Part shown: in pieces, positions 58,801-64,000 of the stretch
How the letters are laid out: each line of letters starts with the position of its first letter
Position numbering within the stretch: position 1 is the first letter of the stretch
Assembly (NCBI RefSeq): GCF_932526225.1
Contig: NC_064039.1
Location: 5,221,001-5,285,000, forward strand
Length of the DNA: 64,000 nucleotides
Source of the DNA: Nematostella vectensis
Lineage: Eukaryota > Cnidaria > Anthozoa > Actiniaria > Edwardsiidae
Direction: 5' to 3'
The notes under the pieces: model-generated
Databases searched by the model: none
Told to the model about the DNA's origin: nothing
What the model saw: the letters and a program-made list of their open reading frames with translations, nothing else
Made by a program: the position numbers and the translations under genes

Positions 58801-61800
58801 TATAATCGCGCGACGACGTAAACGCAACACAGGGGTCGAGAATGGCACGAAAACGTCAGACAGGCCGTAAATCACTTACATACAGACAGATGCTCAATGG
58901 CATTTGTAAACAAGAAAATTGATGATAGCACTCTCAGCTATTCTATCCACTAGAAGCTCAAATAATAATAGCGTGTAGGACGTATAACGAGAAGAAACGC
59001 TAAAAGTACCGTTAGTTGTGTGCAAGACCCAGGGGATGTTTGATTCGTCGTTTACTCTCGAGGTTGAAAGATCTATTAACCGCGCGATGTCCTTCTCGAT
59101 GTTAGGAATATCTGGTTCTTACAGGCCTCTCAACTCGGGCCCTGCTCTCGTGGTACGTGTGTCGCATTATACTCCCATTACTTACCCATTCACGAATTAT
59201 CGCCTGAGTCAAGTACTTCGTAACACAGCACTCGTAGAAAAGACTCGTGTGGGTCTGTAGTTAATTACACAACTGTGGTAGTATGGTGCTCGTTAGACTT
59301 CTCAAAATCCCTTCGACGCTCTGGTATTGAGGGACTTGGAGCTACTATGGGTGTGTTTGTGATAACACTGCTTTGGTTCAGTTGTTTATCCCACTCACCA
59401 GAATCGCTTTGCGGGGAATGGCTCCCGAGGCTATGATCCTTAAATCAATTTATGTTGTTAAGTTCTCCCCGCAGACAAAAACCGTCAACAAAGCCGAAGA
59501 AGTTCAGACACATGACGATAGCGAAAGTCGAACGGACAAAGCACTCGACTCAAGCAAAAATGTTGAAGCGGATCAAAATAATCAAGCGCAACAAGCGCTA
59601 ACCACAACAACAGCTAATGCCACAAATACAGATACACGCGCTGTAACCAGAACAGACGGAACTGATGTCAGCAGTAATGCTAGCGGAAAGGATGACGTCA
59701 CAACTACGGATGACGTCACGGGTGGCACAAATGCTGGTGACATGCCTGCCATGTTGGACTACTTAGACGAGAATGTTATTGGCGGAGACACGTTGTTTGA
59801 AGGGCCGTATGGGCAGAAAAAAGGTGCGAGATTGGTAGTCCTACCTGTCTAGCCTGTTGATCTAAGTTGATTAGGTATCGTCAATGTGATTTTACACGTC
59901 AATCTCTTTATTTTTCAGTAATCTATTGTGACTACACTGCCTCAGGAAGGTAAGAATGGGTTTTACGGTGCGACGCGCGCTACCGTGGCCACCTTTAGAA
60001 AGTGAACTAATAAGGCACTAGCCAACCAACCATGACAGGAAAATGCTTCAATGTACAACAGAACACGAGTGGACCCTCCTAGTTATTGTTCTAGTTATAA
60101 GTTTGTTCCAATCAAACCAAGCTGTCACATGCTAATGCTAATTGGCCGATGTTCCGAACATCATCAACAGAATCAAAGGCTTTGATTCTTGTCCTGGTTG
60201 CCACGGTAGCGCCGTGCTATTATGTCTCTATCACAATGTGTTTGTCGCTAACGCAGTTTTCCTATCCAGGCCACTCCGTTTTATCGAGGACTACATACGG
60301 GACTATGTATACCCGTTGTACGCGAATACGCACACTACTACCACGACCACCTCCCGACAGACGACGCACTTTAGACATGAAGCAAGGTGAGGTATACAAA
60401 TAGACGACATTCTCCAGACAGACGACGCACTTTAGACATGAAGCAAGGTGAGGTATACAAATAGACGACATTCTCCAGACAGACGTCGCACTTTAGACAT
60501 GAAGCAAGGTGAGGTATACAAATAGACGACATTCTCCAGACAGACGTCGCACTTTAGACATGAAGCAAGGTGAGGTATACAAATAGACGACATTCTCCAG
60601 ACAGACGACGCACTTTAGACATGAAGCAAGGTGAGGTATACAAATAGACGACATTCTCCAGACAGACGTCGCACTTTAGACATGAAGCAAGGTGAGGTAT
60701 ACAAATACACGACATTCTTCAGACAGACGACGCAGTTTAGACATGAAGCAAGGTGAGGTATACAAATAGACGACATTCTCCAGACAGACGTCGCACTTTA
60801 GACATGAAGCAAGGTGAGGTATACAAATAGACGACATTCTCCAGACAGACGTCGCACTTTAGACATGAAGCAAGGTGAGGTATACAAATACACGACATTC
60901 TTCAGACAGACGACGCACTTTAGACATGAAGCAAGGTGAGGTATACAAATAGACGACATTCTCCAGACAGACGTCGCACTTTAGACATGAAGCAAGGTGA
61001 GGTATACAAATAGACGACATTCTCCAGACAGACGTCGCACTTTAGACATGAAGCAAGGTGAGGTATACAAATACACGACATTCTTCAGACAGACGACGCA
61101 CTTTAGACATGAAGCAAGGTGAGGTATACAAATACACGTCATCCTCCCGACATACGACACGGTTTAAACACGAAGCAAGATAATATATAATATAGACGAG
61201 AGCATTCTGACATATGACACGTTTTAGACATAAAGCAAGGTGAGATATGCAAATAGACGACAGCCTCCCGACAAAATACACTCGTGACGCGAGATTTGTA
61301 AATACGCACACTGTCATTGGTCAGTTGGGAACCAAACGCAAATTGCATCCTGGTATATCAAAGACATCACCACGTTCACCATCATCATAATCATAACCAC
61401 CACTACCACTCTCATCATCATGACCTCCACAATTATTACCGCGGTCTATTAATTACCTTTATAGCACCAGCATCCGTGGTTTAAAGAAATAGTTCATCAG
61501 CGTCATATAAAGAGGAAGAACCTTCAAGAATAATTACCTTTATAGCACCAGCATCCAAGAGCTTCAACTGTTGGATATATTATTGACTGTTAAACCCTGC
61601 GCTTTTTTTAAGGGAGATTATCAAGGAGTGTGTGAACGCTACGGACGACGACGTGGTAATTTTTACAGGAAGCGGAACAACAGGCGCCATTCATAAGCTT
61701 ATCCACGCCCTAGAGATGGGAGGAGACAAGGCAAAAACAACGGTATGTCGCAAACACGCAGCCAAGGTCTCTGTCAATCTGTTCGGGGAGGTCATGAGGC

Positions 61801-64000
61801 AAAAGGGGCTTGGTCACATCAAATAAATGAACAAAGCAATAACACATTGATGGTTGTCGAACTGCACGCGTAATAGAAGACTGTGCTAGCGTCCAGTCTT
61901 GGCCCAACTGGTGCCAATGTCTGTATGCTAGTTAAGTGTGCTTCTAATAAACCCCAAGAACTACGTTGTTTTGTAATTTCTGATGAAAAAAAGAATCTAG
62001 GGTGAATAGTGGCGAACAGATTTTTAAGCAGTATAAAAACTGCTTAAAAAAGTGCCAATCGCTTATGTTTTTTTCGTATTCAGGTAGTTTTTGTTGGACC
62101 GTTTGAGCATCATTCCAATATTCTGCCATGGAAAGAAAGTGGTGCGAAGGTGAGTTCAAACAAGCACGATATCTGCAGCAATCACACTCACACATTGCCT
62201 CAAAACCATAAATACGACTGCACCAGGCGCGTACCCAGGATTAGCTGAATGGGGGAGGGGCACCAGGCGCGTACCCAGGATTAGCTGAATGGGGGAGGGG
62301 GGCACCAGGCGCGCACCCAGGATTAGCTGAATGGGGGAGGGGGGGAGGGGGGCTTGCGCTGTCATGACAGGAGCAGGAAATAGCAAAATTGTAAGGTAGT
62401 GTTAGTTTATATTTTGTTTACATTTTGCCTAGAGGTTCCTTGCATAATATAAAACAAAATAGGCTTTAGTATTTTGGGGTAGAGACGATCCTTTCCTGAG
62501 ATATGATTGAGCAAAGTTGCCATAGATCATGAAAAAAGTAGCAATTTCGCCCAAATTGGGCAATTTCAGACAAATCAAGAGTCTTACAATTTGCAATATC
62601 CCAAGAACGGGTTATCTACCAAAAAATACTAAAGCTTATTTTGGCTTATAAAACACAAGAAGTAACATCTATGCAAAAAATCAAGCGAATATAAGCTAAC
62701 ACGACCTTACAATTCGAACTTTGCCATTATTTGCCCCTGTCCGCCGTCATAGGTAGTATGGCTGATGACCTCCCCTGTTTTTTGGCTTTTTTTATCTTGC
62801 AGACAGTTAAATTGTCTAATGGTCTGTATTTTTTTTTTTCAGATCGTACGTATACGTGACACAAAGCAAGGAACCGTGGATCAGGATATGTTAGAGACAA
62901 ATTTGAAGGTATTTCACGAAGAGTTATTATAGGAATGTTTTCAGCCTCTCTCCCACCTGCCCTTCGGACTCACCAGTAATTGAGGCTGAAGCGACACCTA
63001 GCGTGTCGAGTCCAGAACGTCTGTGAGGGAGACAAGGGCTCCAGTCATATCCTCCCCCGTACCTACTGACCCTCTCTGCTTATATCCCCCTCCCCCCTAG
63101 TGCCTACTGATCACCCCACCCCCCTTATGCCTACTGACCCATTCCCCATTGTGTTCCCTGACTCCCTCACCCTTGTGCATACTGCCCCCCCCTCTCCCGT
63201 GCCTACTGACCCTTTGTCCATTATGCTAACTGACCCCTCTCCCTTGTGTAGTATTATAGTCGTCGTGGTATGCACATGCTAGCTGCGTTCTCGGCTGCGT
63301 CTAACGTGACGGGGATCATGACTGATACTGTCCTGATCGCGGAGCTGTGCCATCGATACGGGGCTTTGTCATTCTGGGACTACGCGACCGCCGCGCCTTA
63401 CCTCAAGATAGACATGAACGCGTCAAAGCTAGGGTAGGTCTTTACGCAACAGCCCCCACCCCACCCATCTTCTTCAAGATAGACATGAACGCATCAAAGC
63501 TAGGGTAGGTCTTTTAGACATGAACGCGCCGTACTTCAAGATAGAATTAATCTTGCAACGCAACTGCAGCACGGAGCATATGCAATAGGGTTTTGTTAGA
63601 CATCATTCTTTGTTTTATGGGAAACTAGAGAGTTTTTAAAAGCAACTACGACGGCAATGAGGAGGTCATGACCAAACAACGCTTTCATGCTTAGGGCTCA
63701 ACAAGTTTCGATAAGATTATCTCGTTTTTATAGTTCCAAATAAGTTAAGGTAGGCTTGAGCCTAGCGAACAATTATAGCTGGGTTTTCATAGCGAACTTA
63801 CCCGTCGCCATCATCAGCTAAACAACCTACATGATGCTGGTTTTAAGCTCTCATCGAATTTGCAGCCGCACTACTAATATCGTTTATGATACCACAGACT
63901 AAATTCTGACTCTGTTTCACCAGTTTCTGTTCACGTTTTTAGGTATAAAGACGCCGTTTTCCTGTCTCCTCACAAATTCGCGGGGGGTCCCGGAACGCCT
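55864..64000 (+). CDS. PLP-dependent class-V aminotransferase / cysteine desulfurase-like (3' partial)
   Basis: Fold-type I PLP enzyme of the class-V aminotransferase superfamily; substrate unknown. Exons: 55864-55884 (start, tentative), 59475-59823, 59919-59949, 60270-60386, 61613-61742, 62084-62149, 62843-62908, 63252-63433, 63943-64000 (continues). Phases agree throughout. The N-terminal 120 residues are Thr/Asp/Asn-rich and low complexity. Then IYCDYTASGR, LRFIEDYIRDYV, the phosphate-binding loop FTGSGTTGAIHKLI, the stacking-His region FVGPFEHHSNILPW, AFSAASNVTG, WDYATAAPY with the Asp that contacts the pyridine nitrogen, and SPHKFAGGPGTP with the expected Schiff-base Lys (about residue 332). 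The C-terminal half is beyond the window. The 60386 and 63433 exon ends are both duplicated downstream. The first exon (MKAATGK) rests only on splice phase and position. Confidence 0.85.
55885..59474. other. Large first intron of the aminotransferase gene
   Basis: 3.6 kb, mostly AT-rich. A minus-strand frame at 58140-58652 (170 codons, several hydrophobic stretches) is the longest; it shows no motif that I can assign. A TGACGTCA site lies at 58616-58623. Confidence 0.45.
60357..61256. repeat. 61-bp minisatellite made of exon end plus 5' splice site
   Basis: The unit is ACAGACGACGCACTTTAGAC ATGAAGCAAG (30 nt, identical to the 3' end of the exon 60270-60386) followed by 31 nt, GTGAGGTATACAAATAGACG ACATTCTCCAG. 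It repeats at a strict 61-bp period for about 13 good copies (first copy is the exon itself) and two decayed ones up to about 61256. Copy variants are mostly CGACGC/CGTCGC, with CACTT/CAGTT, AGACG/CACG and CTCCAG/CTTCAG. Each copy keeps the donor AAG|GTGAGG and most an acceptor-like CTCCAG or CTTCAG. Confidence 0.95.
61360..61612. other. Remainder of the aminotransferase intron
   Basis: A (CAT)n-like microsatellite at 61368-61432 and a duplicated phrase AATTACCTTTATAGCACCAG at about 61452 and 61532, before the acceptor at 61611-61612. Confidence 0.55.
62220..62352. repeat. Three tandem copies of a 40-bp repeat
   Basis: GCACCAGGCGCGTACCCAGG followed by ATTAGCTGAATGGGGGAGGG, three times, in the aminotransferase intron 62150-62842. 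The GCGTACCCAGGATT core resembles DNA-transposon ends seen elsewhere in the window. Confidence 0.85.
62353..63251. other. Aminotransferase introns near the window end
   Basis: 62353-62842 is AT-rich without recognisable features. 62909-63251 contains loosely repeated CCTACTGACCC / CCCCCTC phrases at about 63060-63240, a degenerate C-rich repeat. Confidence 0.5.
63473..63548. repeat. Duplicated exon end and 5' splice site
   Basis: 63473-63513 repeats the end of the exon 63252-63433 with its donor (TCAAGATAGACATGAACGC ... CTAGG|GTAGGTCTT), with one base change. A further partial copy (AGACATGAACGCG, GCGCCGTACTTCAAGATAGA) follows to 63548. Tandem duplication within the intron 63434-63942. Confidence 0.85.

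Noticed and set aside
60380-61260. CRISPR-like regular repeats
   Set aside because: The repeats are contiguous without unique spacers, in a eukaryotic intron, and derive from the neighbouring exon.
1-64000. tRNA, rRNA or snRNA genes
   Set aside because: I saw no cloverleaf A/B-box pair or rRNA-like segment, but a computed search (tRNAscan, Rfam) was not possible.

Overview
This looks like animal nuclear DNA: intron-rich genes with GT..AG splice sites, AATAAA poly(A) signals and many minisatellites and short inverted-repeat (MITE-like) elements. The gene set (kinesin-8, LIPT1, an SR splicing factor, a full LRP5/6 Wnt co-receptor) and compact 2-10 kb genes suggest an early-branching metazoan, most likely an anthozoan cnidarian such as a sea anemone. 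The taxon is an inference, not proven. Exon models were built by hand from splice-site consensus, reading-frame phase and protein-family resemblance. For every gene the exon lengths sum to an open frame.

Layout. (1) 1-8773 (+): 3' two-thirds of a KIF18-type kinesin-8 gene, 13 exons, with a 2.1-kb 18-bp minisatellite and a 21-bp minisatellite in two introns. (2) 9038-18221 (-): complete LIPT1 lipoyltransferase, 12 exons, 366 aa, converging on the kinesin gene. One of its introns holds a nest of inverted-repeat elements. (3) 18524-25727 (+): SR splicing factor (RRM, CCHC zinc knuckle, RS/proline-rich tail; 199 aa), divergent from LIPT1 with 302 bp between the start codons. Its introns hold a duplicated 170-bp element and a non-LTR reverse-transcriptase remnant. 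(4) 26935-37524 (-): an uncharacterised 589-aa gene of 18 exons with a degenerate EF-hand-like N-terminal half and two exons of 22-23 nt. One intron carries two near-identical 1008-bp TTAA-ended elements. (5) 39391-52517 (+): complete LRP5/6 gene, 18 exons, 1651 aa, with four YWTD propeller/EGF units, three LDLa repeats, a TM segment and a cytoplasmic tail with five PPP(S/T)PxT-like motifs. (6) 55864-64000 (+, runs off the window): PLP-dependent class-V aminotransferase / cysteine-desulfurase-like gene.

The most unusual feature is in gene 6. A 61-bp unit made of the last 30 coding bases of an exon plus its 5' splice site is tandemly repeated about 13 times directly after that exon, and each repeat could be read as an in-frame 30-nt cassette. 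A second exon of the same gene also has its 3' end and donor site duplicated downstream. Other observations are the twin TTAA elements, a satellite built on a CREB/ATF-like palindrome, and the foldback elements of the LIPT1 intron. The genes belong to separate processes (mitosis, mitochondrial lipoylation, splicing, Wnt signalling, PLP chemistry); no operon-like functional cluster is visible.
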